Shown: positions 16,846 to 26,036, numbered from the stretch's first letter. The stretch: DNA of 64,000 nucleotides from Paenibacillus sp. CAA11 (GCF_003060825.1 NZ_CP028922.1:1226501-1290500), one strand, 5' to 3'. The notes: generated by a model not told the origin, from the sequence alone. A program made the numbers and translations.

Positions 16846-18130
16846 TTGGATTGTACACAGTGGATTGATCGGAACAGTAATCGCGCAAATCTACTTGCTG
16901 CAGCAGTATTTCGGTGTGCTGCTCGGTAGCCTGTCCGCGAGACGGAATGAGCTGTTAGCCTATATAGCGGCTGGCCTCATGCTGCTGATTGCTGTGGAGT
17001 CGTTTGCCCCTGGCCTAGAGAAGGAACTTTGCTTCTTTATCGGCATATTCGTGATCTCCTCACTTTATCAGGTACCCTTGATTACAAGGGGGATATACTC
17101 GATCATTTATCTCATTTTGGAGATTGCAGGAGAAGCTCTTGCTGAATCTATGGCGGGAAGGCTTCATATCACGTCTCACTCTCCAGATGCCAGGGTTTAT
17201 GGAAACGATCTTCTAATCTTTCTTTTATTCTTCTTGTTTATGTTCGGCGTTATCCATTTAATCAAGCAGATTAAGCGGATGAAAGAGAGCCGCTTATACG
17301 CTTCTTCTTTTGTTATTATTTTGTCTGTCACGCTGCTCAGTTTGTTCTTAACAGCAATCTTGGTGTTTCTGTGTACGAATCCGCTTTTTCACTTCATGGC
17401 GGTGGTCTGTATCCTAGTTATGGTTATTCTGTTCATTTACCTATTTGACCGGGTAGCAGAGAAGTTCAAGCTTGCTGAGATGAACTATCGCTTGAGAAAG
17501 CAGATGGATATCCAGCACGATAATTATGAGAATATTACTCGTTCCTTCAAGGGAGTTAGGAAGGTCGTCCACGATACCAACAAGCATATGATTTACTTAG
17601 AGAGGTGTATAGAGGAGGGGCGCTCTCAGGAGGCCTTAGAGCATATTCGCCTGGTGCTTAGCCGCATGGAAGGCTCCTTTAAAAAAGTGAATACCGGGCA
17701 TCCTGTGATCGATGCACTGGTCAGTCATGCGCTTGACCTTGCTCATGAGCAGCAAGCGGATATTGATTATAAAGTTAATATTTGTACAGCGGAGATCGTC
17801 ATAGAGAATTATGATATATGTGTGGTCTTGGGCAACATCCTAGAAAATGCGGTTGAGGCGCTTCAAGGGATGGCAGCACATGAACATAAATATTTGAAAA
17901 TTCGGATATTATCTGACCCACATAGTTTATACATGAATACGGTGAATTCTTGTCCGGAGATCAAGCAGACTCCCTTGAAGTATAAGGGAATTCATCAGGA
18001 TTTTCATGGATTTGGCTTGGAGAATGTGAAGGGAATTGTTGATAAATACGGAGGTGACTTGAAAGTTCAAGCTGAAGCTGGAACCTTTGAAGTGATAGTT
18101 GTCATTCCGTTAGAAAGCGATTACAAATAA
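16838..18130 (+). CDS. AgrC-like sensor histidine kinase (GHKL type)
   Basis: A 430-residue kinase that would phosphorylate the adjacent LytTR regulator. Residues 1-205 hold six to seven hydrophobic segments, the polytopic peptide-sensing part of AgrC/ComD kinases. The phosphoacceptor is most likely H245 in RKVVHDTNKHM, a variant of the usual H-D-x-x-N-H motif. The ATPase domain has the N-box NILENAVEAL (N333, N337) and a G-box GFGLENVKGIVDKYGG. No AgrB protease or AgrD-like precursor is adjacent. The ligand is unknown. Confidence 0.85.
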   Translation: MANWIVHSGLIGTVIAQIYLLQQYFGVLLGSLSARRNELLAYIAAGLMLLIAVESFAPGLEKELCFFIGIFVISSLYQVPLITRGIYSIIYLILEIAGEALAESMAGRLHITSHSPDARVYGNDLLIFLLFFLFMFGVIHLIKQIKRMKESRLYASSFVIILSVTLLSLFLTAILVFLCTNPLFHFMAVVCILVMVILFIYLFDRVAEKFKLAEMNYRLRKQMDIQHDNYENITRSFKGVRKVVHDTNKHMIYLERCIEEGRSQEALEHIRLVLSRMEGSFKKVNTGHPVIDALVSHALDLAHEQQADIDYKVNICTAEIVIENYDICVVLGNILENAVEALQGMAAHEHKYLKIRILSDPHSLYMNTVNSCPEIKQTPLKYKGIHQDFHGFGLENVKGIVDKYGGDLKVQAEAGTFEVIVVIPLESDYK

Positions 18131-18162
18131 ATTCTGAATGGATATGAAGGAGGAGATGGAAG

Positions 18163-19329
18163 ATGTCTCGGTTTGAAAAGGTAGATCAATTGCTTCGGCG
18201 GTTTGCAGCTCCAGGGCAAGGGCCTGCTGGCTGCGCCTGCGCCATCGGGCAAGACGGACAATTGCTGTATGAAGGCTATCATGGTTATGCTGATCTGGAA
18301 GCGGGGAGACCGATTACAGAAGATACAGTGTTCCGTTTATTCTCAATGACGAAGGTGATTGTTTGTACCGCTGCCTTGATGCTGTATGAACGAGGCGAGT
18401 TTTTGCTAAATGAACCGCTCTATGAGTATTTTCCAGAGTTCCGTCATTCTAAGGTCGTCAAGCTGACCCCTAATGGCTACAGCTATGTGGAGGAGGCAAA
18501 GCAGCCGATCCTGATTAAACATCTATTTAATATGAGTGCTGGGCTTCCCTATCCTTCGGATCATTTGGGGACAGCCTCGGCCATGCGTGATGTGATCTCC
18601 GGCTTGAGAGAAAAGCACGGCAAATACGATCTGCGCACCGAAATCAAGGCGTTAGCGGAGGTTGCTCTCGCCTTTGAACCCGGCACAAGGTGGCTCTATG
18701 GATATGGACATGATCTTGTAGCCGGCTTGATTGAGGTGATCTCCGGGAAGTCGGTGGGGCAATTTTTGAAGGAAGAGATCTTCGAACCGCTAGGAATGCG
18801 CGATACCGCCTACCGTTATCAGGGGGACATCGAATCCCGTATGGCTGCCTTTTACGAGCGGACGGAAGAGGGGAAGCTTGTGAAGGTGGATCCGTCTCTG
18901 GATGAACATCATCAGCCTGATGCCATTTATGAAGCCGGCGGGACGGGTTTGTACTCTACCGTAAGAGATTATCTGGCCTTCTCGCAAATGTTGGCCTGCG
19001 GAGGTAAGGCTCAGGGAGTTCAAATCCTGGGACGTAAAACCATTGACCTCATGCGCACCAATCACTTAGATGAAACACAGCTATCGGACTTCAGAAATTC
19101 CTATCATGCTGGATACGGATACGGGCTTGGCGTTCGGACGATGATGGACCCGGCTTTAGGGCACAGCAACACCTCTATCCGTGAGTTTGGCTGGACCGGG
19201 TTTGCCGGCACATGGGTTTCCATCGATCCAAGCGAGCGGTTCTCGGTGGTGTATATGCATCAGATGATTCCCAATATGGAGGAGTACCATCATCTTCGGG
19301 TTCGTGCGGCGGCTTACGGGTGTTTATAG
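18163..19329 (+). CDS. Serine beta-lactamase-like hydrolase (class C/EstB type)
   Basis: A 388-residue enzyme of the beta-lactamase/transpeptidase-like superfamily. The nucleophile motif is S61-M-T-K64 (FRLFSMTK), the second motif is Y181-G-H183 in place of the Y-x-N of beta-lactamases, and the C-terminal motif is GWTGFAGT. No signal peptide is seen, so it is probably a cytoplasmic esterase or peptidase rather than a resistance enzyme. GGAGG lies before the ATG, 32 nt after the kinase gene, so read-through from the Agr-like operon is possible. Confidence 0.85.
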   Translation: MSRFEKVDQLLRRFAAPGQGPAGCACAIGQDGQLLYEGYHGYADLEAGRPITEDTVFRLFSMTKVIVCTAALMLYERGEFLLNEPLYEYFPEFRHSKVVKLTPNGYSYVEEAKQPILIKHLFNMSAGLPYPSDHLGTASAMRDVISGLREKHGKYDLRTEIKALAEVALAFEPGTRWLYGYGHDLVAGLIEVISGKSVGQFLKEEIFEPLGMRDTAYRYQGDIESRMAAFYERTEEGKLVKVDPSLDEHHQPDAIYEAGGTGLYSTVRDYLAFSQMLACGGKAQGVQILGRKTIDLMRTNHLDETQLSDFRNSYHAGYGYGLGVRTMMDPALGHSNTSIREFGWTGFAGTWVSIDPSERFSVVYMHQMIPNMEEYHHLRVRAAAYGCL

Positions 19330-19648
19330 ATTTTAGGCATCCTGAAGTTTATGCTTATCGGTATTGGCTGAACAACTTAAAGCCTATGTGCCAGAAGCAC
19401 CGGATTTGAACTGGATTCATTCGAGAGATATTTTATGAATAATGCGCCTCCCGATGCAGGCCCTTTTTGAAGGATATGGGAGCACCGTTCTGGTGCAGAA
19501 GAGTAAGCAAATTCAGCTGTGCTGCCTGAAGATGGCGCTTGGAGATATACACTGGGGAACATGCTATCACAATCCGAGGATTGCCGCATATGGGCATGAT
19601 TTGTTAAAAGTCTTGTCAGAGGATAGAGAATGGATCGTTACTTGAAGT
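19330..19648 (+). pseudogene. Likely decayed gene between hydrolase and terminator
   Basis: No intact gene is present, but protein-like stretches appear in different frames: EVYAYRYWLNN, FELDSFERYFMNNAPPDAGP and DMGAPFWC. Their order suggests one gene disrupted by frameshifts; the pattern vaguely recalls a GyrI-like effector-binding domain, but this is a guess. A 67-codon frame at 19442-19645 lacks a ribosome-binding site. Confidence 0.35.
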
Positions 19649-19669
19649 AAAAGAAGTCGCACTACTTAC

Positions 19670-19694
19670 GCCTGCGTATAGACGCAGGCTTTTT
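19670..19694 (+). terminator. Intrinsic terminator
   Basis: A short perfect stem, CCTGCGT/ACGCAGG (19671-19677 with 19682-19688), with a 4-nt loop is followed by CTTTTTGG. Confidence 0.8.
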
Positions 19695-19755
19695 GGTTAT
19701 TCTACAGTTTCATATTTTTATATGCTATCCTAATTTTGTTACATTTCGATCCCTA

Positions 19756-19770
19756 TGTAACCGCTTTACA
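19756..19770 (+). promoter_or_regulatory. cre-like/LacI-type operator before the Gan-like operon
   Basis: TGTAACCGCTTTACA is a 15-bp palindrome with perfect TGTAA/TTACA arms. It resembles a CcpA cre site but is one base longer in the right half. It overlaps a TACAAT that could be the -10 element of the operon. The site at 31244-31258 has the same 15-bp layout. Confidence 0.5.
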
Positions 19771-19857
19771 ATAAGATGTGCCAGGCAAACCTGTGGGAGC
19801 AGCCAAGCAACAGGTTTAGGACGTCATATACAGATTACTAAATGGAGGGTCGTTAAC

Positions 19858-21114
19858 ATGAAAAGGTTAGGAGCTTTGGTGGGTTGTCTGCTGGCGGCAG
19901 TACTGCTGATCAGCGGATGTGGAACAGGTTCAGGAGCCAAAGATCAGACATTGACGATTTGGGCAACCAATGTCAACGTACCTATATTGCAAAAGGCGGC
20001 TGAACAATATGCAAAAGACCATCCCGGGTTCAAATTGAATGTTGTGGAGATGGCGAACAATGATATTCGTTCCAAGGTGACGATCGGCCTCCAGGCCAAA
20101 GGGCAGGGGCTGCCGGATGCAGCGCTGCTTGTAGATGATGGAATCCATGGTTATCTGGAGAAGTTCCCGAATGTATTCGTCAATCTATCGGATCGGGGAT
20201 TTGAAGAGTACCGTAAGCAGTTCCCGGATTACAAGGTAGACAGTGTGTCCTTGAACGGAGATATGTATGCGTTTCCTTTTGATGCTGGTCCGGTCGGGGT
20301 CTTCTACCGTACGGATCTGTTCAAGGAGGCTGGGGTGGATGCCTCCCAGATTCATACGTGGACGGATTATATTGAAGCGGGTAAGAAGATCAAGCAGGCT
20401 ACGGGCGCTTCTATGCTGAGCTATGATTCTACAGATTCAACGGTATTTACGATTTTGCTCAGCCAGCAAGGGCTTGGTTATTTCAATGAGGACGGCCATG
20501 CTACATTAGCCACTCCGCAGGCGAAGAACGTTGCTGGACTATTCTCTGATCTGAAGAAGAACGATCTGCTGATCGGTGCGCCTGGTTGGAACGCCTGGGT
20601 TACCTCCTTGTCCTCCAATCAGTCGGCAACCGCGATTACCGGTGCTTGGCTGATCGGAACTCTCCAGCAGCAGCTGCCGGACCAGAGCGGGAAGTGGGGC
20701 GTGATGCCGCTGCCTGCTTTTGAAGAGGGAGGGAGCCAGTCCGCGAACCAGGGAGGCAGTTCGTTTGTGATCTCGCGGACCAGTTCGCATGTTGAGGAAA
20801 CCTATGAATTTTTGAAGTACTTTACTACCAGCTTTGAGATGCAGGAGCTGGCTATGCAAGGCGGCCTGTTCCCTAGTTATTTGCCGACCTATAAGTCGGA
20901 TCTGTTCTCGGAGCCGGTTGAATATTTTAGTGGCAAGCCCGTATGGACTTTCTTCGCGGAAGAAATGTCCAAGATCCCTTCGGTTCTCTATACAGCAAAT
21001 GATATTTTTGCCCGTAATGAAGCGATTAAGGTGCAGGCAGAGGTTAACAATGGCAAAGATCCGGCAGCTTCGCTGGGAGATGCCCAGTCCCGGATTGAGA
21101 ACCGAATTCAGTAA
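19858..21114 (+). CDS. Sugar ABC transporter substrate-binding lipoprotein (GanS-like)
   Basis: A 418-residue extracellular solute-binding protein of the CUT1 type. Residues 1-22 are a lipoprotein signal with lipobox LISGC. The mature part begins with LTIWATNVNVPILQKAAEQY, and the Trp-rich SBP_bac_1 pattern follows (GDMYAFPFDAGPVGVFYRTDLF, then GAWLIG and NQGGSSFVIS). The ATG at 19858 has GGAGGG upstream, and a signal peptide begins directly there. It is followed by two permeases and a GH42 galactosidase, so the ligand is probably a galacto-oligosaccharide, as for B. subtilis GanS. The ATPase (MsmX-type) is not encoded here. Confidence 0.85.
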   Translation: MKRLGALVGCLLAAVLLISGCGTGSGAKDQTLTIWATNVNVPILQKAAEQYAKDHPGFKLNVVEMANNDIRSKVTIGLQAKGQGLPDAALLVDDGIHGYLEKFPNVFVNLSDRGFEEYRKQFPDYKVDSVSLNGDMYAFPFDAGPVGVFYRTDLFKEAGVDASQIHTWTDYIEAGKKIKQATGASMLSYDSTDSTVFTILLSQQGLGYFNEDGHATLATPQAKNVAGLFSDLKKNDLLIGAPGWNAWVTSLSSNQSATAITGAWLIGTLQQQLPDQSGKWGVMPLPAFEEGGSQSANQGGSSFVISRTSSHVEETYEFLKYFTTSFEMQELAMQGGLFPSYLPTYKSDLFSEPVEYFSGKPVWTFFAEEMSKIPSVLYTANDIFARNEAIKVQAEVNNGKDPAASLGDAQSRIENRIQ

Positions 21115-21130
21115 AGGAGGCAAGCGATAG

Positions 21131-21982
21131 ATGAAGCAGCATAAATGGGCACCTTACTTATTTTTGGCTCCGGCCGTCATTCTGTTCTTATCTTTTACCG
21201 TGTATCCGATTCTGTCTTCCTTAATTCTAAGCTTTCAGCGGCTTGACGGTGGGCAGTATCACTTTGTTGGCTTCTCGAACTACAGCCGGCTGTTTCATGA
21301 TTCGGTATTTCTCAAAGCGCTATGGAATACCTTCATTATCTTCATCTTCCAAGTACCAATCATGCTGCTGCTTGCGCTCGTTCTCGCGAACGGTCTGAAC
21401 AGCAAGCGGCTTAAGGCTCGGGGACTCTTCCGCGTCGGTTTCTTTCTTCCGTCTGTGACTTCTTTGGTAGCCTACTCGATCCTTTTCTCGATCATTCTAC
21501 AGGATACAGGGATTATGAACACCTTCCTAGGACTGTTCGGAATCGATACGATTCATTGGCTGGCCGATCCTGTCTGGGCCAAAGTGTCCATTATCCTAGC
21601 GATGACCTGGAGATGGACGGGGTATAACATGGTTATTTACCTGGCAGCTATGCAGAACATCACGGAGGATATGTATGAAGCGGCTTCCCTGGATGGAGCA
21701 GGCAAGATTCGCCAGTTTTTCAGCGTAACTATTCCTCAGCTGAAACCGGTGATTCTGTTCACCGCCGTCATCTCGACGATCTCGACGCTGCAGCTGTTTG
21801 ACGAGCCGTTCAACCTGACCAAAGGCGGCCCGGCCGATGCAACTATGACACTGGGTCTCTATATTTATCAGAATGGCTTCCAATATTTCGACTTCGGTTA
21901 TGCCTCGGCGATCGCCTATGTCGTGGTTATCCTTATGGCGGTGCTGTCCTGGGTACAAATGAAAGTGACGGGGGAGGATTGA
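21131..21982 (+). CDS. Sugar ABC transporter permease (MalF/GanP type)
   Basis: A 283-residue permease with six predicted helices, beginning with YLFLAPAVILFLSFTVYPI. The EAA loop that docks to the ATPase is YEAASLDGAGKIRQFFSVTIP at about residues 181-201. AAAGGAGG lies 9 nt upstream. It is cotranscribed between the binding lipoprotein and the second permease. It is shorter than B. subtilis GanP, lacking the extended N-terminus, and is the usual size for CUT1 permeases. Confidence 0.88.
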   Translation: MKQHKWAPYLFLAPAVILFLSFTVYPILSSLILSFQRLDGGQYHFVGFSNYSRLFHDSVFLKALWNTFIIFIFQVPIMLLLALVLANGLNSKRLKARGLFRVGFFLPSVTSLVAYSILFSIILQDTGIMNTFLGLFGIDTIHWLADPVWAKVSIILAMTWRWTGYNMVIYLAAMQNITEDMYEAASLDGAGKIRQFFSVTIPQLKPVILFTAVISTISTLQLFDEPFNLTKGGPADATMTLGLYIYQNGFQYFDFGYASAIAYVVVILMAVLSWVQMKVTGED

Positions 21983-21983
21983 C

Positions 21984-22832
21984 ATGAATACAGAAGCCGC
22001 TTCAAGAAAAGGAATGGGCAAAGCCGGCAGCTTGATTGGACTGTACGCAGCATTGCTAATATTTTTACTAATTTCAATCTTTCCATTCTATTGGATGTTT
22101 GTAGGTTCGACGAACGAGACGGGCAAAATGTTCACCAACCCGCCAACCCTGTCCTTCGGCAGCCAATTTCTAGAGAATCTGCGGAATTTGAATGAATCGA
22201 TCGGCCTCTACAGGGTGTTGTTCAACTCCTTGTTTGTCGCGCTTGTGTATGTGGCTTTGGCACTCATTGTATGTTCTCTGGCGGCCTATGCGCTGTCCAA
22301 GTTCAACTTCAAGGGTAGAAATACGATCTTTATGGTCTTCATGCTGTCGATGATGATTCCTTATCAGGCTCTGGTCATCCCGCAGTTCCGGCTGATGGCA
22401 GAGATGCATCTGCTGAATACCTATTTCGCCTTGATCGTTCCGCAGCTGTGTTATCCGTTCGCCATCTTCCTGATGCGACAGAATTTCATTGGCTTTCCAA
22501 CCGCTCTTATGGAAGCGGGACGGATTGACGGAGCGGGAGAGCTGAGAACCCTAATCTCCATCGTGCTTCCTTCCATGAAGCCAGCATTGGCGGCAACGGC
22601 GATCTATCTGTTCATGATGCAATGGAACAACTTTCTATGGCCGCTTATGGCTACTTATTCGAAGGATATGTTTACCTTCCCGGTCGCTCTGTCCAGTCTG
22701 GTAGGCTTCTCCACCATCGACTATGGGCAAGTCATGGTCGGTATTACGATTGCAACGATCCCCATCATTATTTTCTTCCTTGCTCTGCAGAAGCATTTCG
22801 TAGCCGGGATGCTGGGCAGTGCGGTGAAATAA
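21984..22832 (+). CDS. Sugar ABC transporter permease (MalG/GanQ type)
   Basis: A 282-residue permease with six helices. The first reads IGLYAALLIFLLISIFPFYW, and the EAA loop is MEAGRIDGAGELRTLISIVLP at about residues 176-196. GGGGGAGG overlaps the preceding stop, and only one base separates the two genes. It completes the Gan-like importer. A hairpin without T-tract separates it from the galactosidase gene. Confidence 0.88.
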   Translation: MNTEAASRKGMGKAGSLIGLYAALLIFLLISIFPFYWMFVGSTNETGKMFTNPPTLSFGSQFLENLRNLNESIGLYRVLFNSLFVALVYVALALIVCSLAAYALSKFNFKGRNTIFMVFMLSMMIPYQALVIPQFRLMAEMHLLNTYFALIVPQLCYPFAIFLMRQNFIGFPTALMEAGRIDGAGELRTLISIVLPSMKPALAATAIYLFMMQWNNFLWPLMATYSKDMFTFPVALSSLVGFSTIDYGQVMVGITIATIPIIIFFLALQKHFVAGMLGSAVK

Positions 22833-22847
22833 CAACAAATCAAGAGC

Positions 22848-22877
22848 GCGGGACTTCTTATTGGCAGGTCGTCCCGC
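22848..22877 (+). repeat. Intercistronic hairpin before the galactosidase gene
   Basis: GCGGGAC (22848-22854) is inverted as GTCCCGC (22871-22877). There is no T-tract, so it is more likely an mRNA-processing or stability stem than a terminator. Confidence 0.45.
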
Positions 22878-22908
22878 ATGCTTACGAGCGAAAGGAGAGC
22901 AAAAGAGA

Positions 22909-25002
22909 ATGAATAAAAAATACGCGCCCTTCCACCCAGCGGTAACAGGCTTGCTGCACGGAGGGGACTATAACCCGGATCAATGGCTCAGTTATCCTGA
23001 GATTATTGAGGAGGATTACCGGCTGATGAAGCTGGCGAACTGCAACACCTTCACCCTGAACGTATTCGGCTGGAGCGCCGTCGAGCCCGAGGAAGGCCGC
23101 TATGAGTTCGGCTGGCTGGACAAGATCATGGACGATCTTGCGGCGAGAGGCCTTCAGGTGATTCTGGCAACTCCAAGCGGTGCACGGCCTGCCTGGATGT
23201 CTGCGAAGTATCCTGAAGTGCTGCGGGTGGAGAGCAATCGGCAGCGTAACTTGCACGGAATTAGGCATAATCACTGCCCGACGTCTCCGGTTTACCGCAA
23301 GAAGACAAGGGAGCTCAATACGAAGCTGGCTGAGCGGTATAAAGATCATCCGGCGCTTATTCTTTGGCATATCTCCAATGAATTTGGGGGCGCCTGCCAC
23401 TGTGAGCTGTGCCAGGATGCCTTCCGCGCATGGCTTAAGCAGAAATACGGGACGCTGGAGAAGCTGAACCATGCGTGGTGGACGGGATTCTGGAGCCATA
23501 CGTTTACGGACTGGGGGCAGATCGAGTCTCCGGCACCGCACGGAGAGAACCAGGTGCACGGCCATAATCTGGACTGGCAGCGCTTTGTGACCGACCAGAC
23601 GATTGACTTTTATCGTAATGAGATTGCTCCGCTGCGAGAGATTACCCCGAACATTCCGGCGACAACCAACTTTATGGGGAACTATCCTCATATGGGACCG
23701 TTCACAGGACTCAATTATGCCAAGTTCGGCAAGGAAGTCGACGTTGTATCCTGGGACGCCTACCCAGCCTGGCATAGTGATCTGCAGCAAAATATGGATC
23801 TGGCCGCGGATACCGCGTTTGTCCATGACATCTATCGGTCGTTGAAGGGCGGGCAGCCGTTCCTCGTGATGGAGAATACGCCTTCCCTGGTGAATTGGCA
23901 TCAGGTGAACAAGCCGAAACGCCCGGGTATGCATGCTTTATCCGCGGTGCAGTCGCTGGCACATGGCGCAGACTCCGTGCTGTACTTCCAGTGGCGGAAG
24001 GGAAGAGGCGCTTCCGAGAAATTTCATGGCGCAGTTGTAGACCACAGCGGACACGAGCATACGCGTGTGTTCCGGGAGGTTGCCGAGGTGGGCAAGATCC
24101 TGGAGCAGCTGGGTGAAATTCGCGGGACATCGGTTGAGCCTGAGGTTGCCCTGATCTATGATTGGGAGAATGGGTGGGCCATGGATGATGCCCAAGCCTT
24201 AAAGCCACGGGAGAAGAATTACATCGCCACCTGCCAGGCCCATTACAAATCGTTCTGGAAACGCGGAATTCCGGTGGATGTGATCGACATGGACCGGGAT
24301 TTCTCCAGCTATAAACTGATTGTCGCTCCTATGCTGTATATGGTTCGTCCAGGCGTAGCGGAAAGGCTGGAGCAATTCGTCCAGCAGGGAGGAACGCTTG
24401 TTGTCACGTATTGGAGCGGTATTGTGAATGAGAACGATCTCACCTTCCTGGGCGGATTCCCCGGACCGCTTCGCTCCCTGCTCGGCGTATGGGCTGAAGA
24501 GATTGATACTCTGTATGATTCGGACCGCAACAGCATTCGCTTTTTCTCCGAGGAGCTTGGATTCGGCGGAACCTACGAGGCAAGGGAATATTGTGAGGTC
24601 ATTCATGCTGAGACCGCTAAAGTGCTGGCTAAATATGAGCGGGATTATTATGCGAATACTCCTGCGCTCACAGTCAACACCTTTGGACAAGGCAAGGCTT
24701 ATTATATGGCCTCCCGCAATGAAGATAGATTCAACGATGATTTCTATGAACAGCTGGCAGAACACTTGAATATCCGTAGAGCCCTGGATACCGGTCTGCC
24801 CGAAGGAGTCAGCGTACACCTTCGTTCCGATGGGGAGCATGATTATGTATTTATCATGAATTTTACCGACGGTTCCAAGCAGGTAGAGCTTCCACAAGGT
24901 TCTTATTATAATCTGCTGGACCAGCAGCAGCAAGGCAGTATTCTCAAGCTTTCAGCCTATGGATTTGCTGTTTTAAAGAAGGACACAGATGCGTTAAAAT
25001 AA
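22909..25002 (+). CDS. ganA: Beta-galactosidase, GH42
   Basis: A 697-residue cytoplasmic GH42 enzyme that releases galactose from galacto-oligosaccharides or lactose. The acid/base is E158 (WHISNEFGG) and the nucleophile is E322 (LVMENTPS). Four cysteines, C123, C163, C165 and C168 (the last three in GACHCELC), match the structural zinc site of GH42. A trimerisation domain and a small C-terminal beta domain follow. The ATG at 22909 has AAAGGAGAGC upstream and is preferred to an upstream frame that overlaps the hairpin. It is the fourth gene of the operon, and its product would act on sugars brought in by the adjacent transporter. Confidence 0.92.
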   Translation: MNKKYAPFHPAVTGLLHGGDYNPDQWLSYPEIIEEDYRLMKLANCNTFTLNVFGWSAVEPEEGRYEFGWLDKIMDDLAARGLQVILATPSGARPAWMSAKYPEVLRVESNRQRNLHGIRHNHCPTSPVYRKKTRELNTKLAERYKDHPALILWHISNEFGGACHCELCQDAFRAWLKQKYGTLEKLNHAWWTGFWSHTFTDWGQIESPAPHGENQVHGHNLDWQRFVTDQTIDFYRNEIAPLREITPNIPATTNFMGNYPHMGPFTGLNYAKFGKEVDVVSWDAYPAWHSDLQQNMDLAADTAFVHDIYRSLKGGQPFLVMENTPSLVNWHQVNKPKRPGMHALSAVQSLAHGADSVLYFQWRKGRGASEKFHGAVVDHSGHEHTRVFREVAEVGKILEQLGEIRGTSVEPEVALIYDWENGWAMDDAQALKPREKNYIATCQAHYKSFWKRGIPVDVIDMDRDFSSYKLIVAPMLYMVRPGVAERLEQFVQQGGTLVVTYWSGIVNENDLTFLGGFPGPLRSLLGVWAEEIDTLYDSDRNSIRFFSEELGFGGTYEAREYCEVIHAETAKVLAKYERDYYANTPALTVNTFGQGKAYYMASRNEDRFNDDFYEQLAEHLNIRRALDTGLPEGVSVHLRSDGEHDYVFIMNFTDGSKQVELPQGSYYNLLDQQQQGSILKLSAYGFAVLKKDTDALK

Positions 25003-25022
25003 ATAACAAGCTAATGCTGCAG

Positions 25023-25047
25023 GCCTGTTCCTTCCGAACAGGCTTTT
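25023..25047 (+). terminator. Intrinsic terminator after the galactosidase gene
   Basis: GCCTGTTC (25023-25030) pairs with GAACAGGC (25036-25043) and is followed by TTTT. Confidence 0.75.
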
Positions 25048-25114
25048 CAGCTTGGGAGAAGGGCTGAAGAATGGGCCAGTCTAGAGCCAGAAGGATGGAG
25101 GTTTTGAAGCAACG

Positions 25115-25933
25115 GTGAAGATCAGATACACATTTTCCGGACAGGAGAGGCCGCTGCCTTTATTTGTGGAGAGCATTGGCTATAATCCGAGGGAAGAGGA
25201 TTTTGCCAGACCGGAGGGATATCCTTATTTCCACTGGTTGCAGACCGTAAAAGGAGAGGGGAAGTTCACTTTTTCAGGTGAGGAATACACGCTGGGCCAA
25301 GGAACAGGCATACTATTGATGCCGTTTACAGCTCATTCCTATTACAGCACTGGAGAGGAGTGGTCGACGCTGTATGTCACCTTCGGCGGGGCAGCAGTAG
25401 ATAGTATTCTGCACGCGCTTGAGATTGCTGCTTCCACTGTGTACACGGAATCTCAGGATTTTCCCTTCTCCGAGCTCATTTGGCGTATGCTGGACAAGAT
25501 CGGGAAGGGAGCGGAATTTTCTAGACTGGATGCTTCAGCCGAGCTGTACCAGTTCTTGATCATGCTCAAAAAATACGGCAAAACCAAAAATCAGCAGTCG
25601 CTATCGCAATACTATGATCGCATAAGGCCGGTCGTTGAGTGGCTGGAGAATATGTATGCCGAGAATATTGGGCTTCAGGAGATGTCCAGACAGGCAGGAA
25701 TGAGCGCTCAGCACCTTAGTCATTTGTTTCGGGAGACCTTTAACATGAGCCCTTATGCCTTTCTGATCCAGCTCCGGATTCGAGAAGCGAAGAGGCTGCT
25801 TGTGGCTAATTCCGCACTTCCGCTGAAGGAGGTAGCCAGCCGGGTCGGCTTTCATGATGTCAGCCATTTTGTAGCCACCTTTAAAAGAATAGAGCAGATT
25901 ACGCCTCATAAATACCGGAGCTTATTTCAATGA
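25115..25933 (+). CDS. AraC-family regulator with cupin sensor domain
   Basis: A 272-residue regulator. Residues 1-150 form an AraC-type cupin (FHWLQTVKGEGKFTFSGEEYTLGQGTGILLMP) that probably senses a sugar. Residues 170-270 carry two HTH motifs (LQEMSRQAGMSAQHLSHLFRETFNMSP and PLKEVASRVGFHDVSHFVATFKR). It starts with GTG, with GGAGG 16 nt upstream, which is a little far. It follows the galactosidase operon after a terminator and is probably its local activator. Confidence 0.85.
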   Translation: MKIRYTFSGQERPLPLFVESIGYNPREEDFARPEGYPYFHWLQTVKGEGKFTFSGEEYTLGQGTGILLMPFTAHSYYSTGEEWSTLYVTFGGAAVDSILHALEIAASTVYTESQDFPFSELIWRMLDKIGKGAEFSRLDASAELYQFLIMLKKYGKTKNQQSLSQYYDRIRPVVEWLENMYAENIGLQEMSRQAGMSAQHLSHLFRETFNMSPYAFLIQLRIREAKRLLVANSALPLKEVASRVGFHDVSHFVATFKRIEQITPHKYRSLFQ

Positions 25934-25975
25934 AACAGGTCAAGTATCACCTTTCAGCACAGGGTAGAATATAAA

Positions 25976-26022
25976 ACAGATCCGGGAGCGGCCTGGCTAT
26001 AAACAAGCGCTCCCCGGATCTG
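25976..26022. terminator. Bidirectional hairpin between convergent genes
   Basis: A 15-bp stem with one bulged base (25976-25990 with 26008-26022) lies between convergent genes. The minus-strand exit is TTTATATT. Confidence 0.65.
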
Positions 26023-26036
26023 TTGTCCACAGCCGA

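Noticed and set aside
18163-19329. The serine hydrolase as a true beta-lactamase
   Set aside because: It lacks a signal peptide and has Y-G-H and GWTG where class C enzymes have Y-x-N and K-T-G.
23711-24208. Long minus-strand frames opposite the GH42 gene
   Set aside because: They are shadows of the GC-rich coding strand, with no start signals and unnatural composition.
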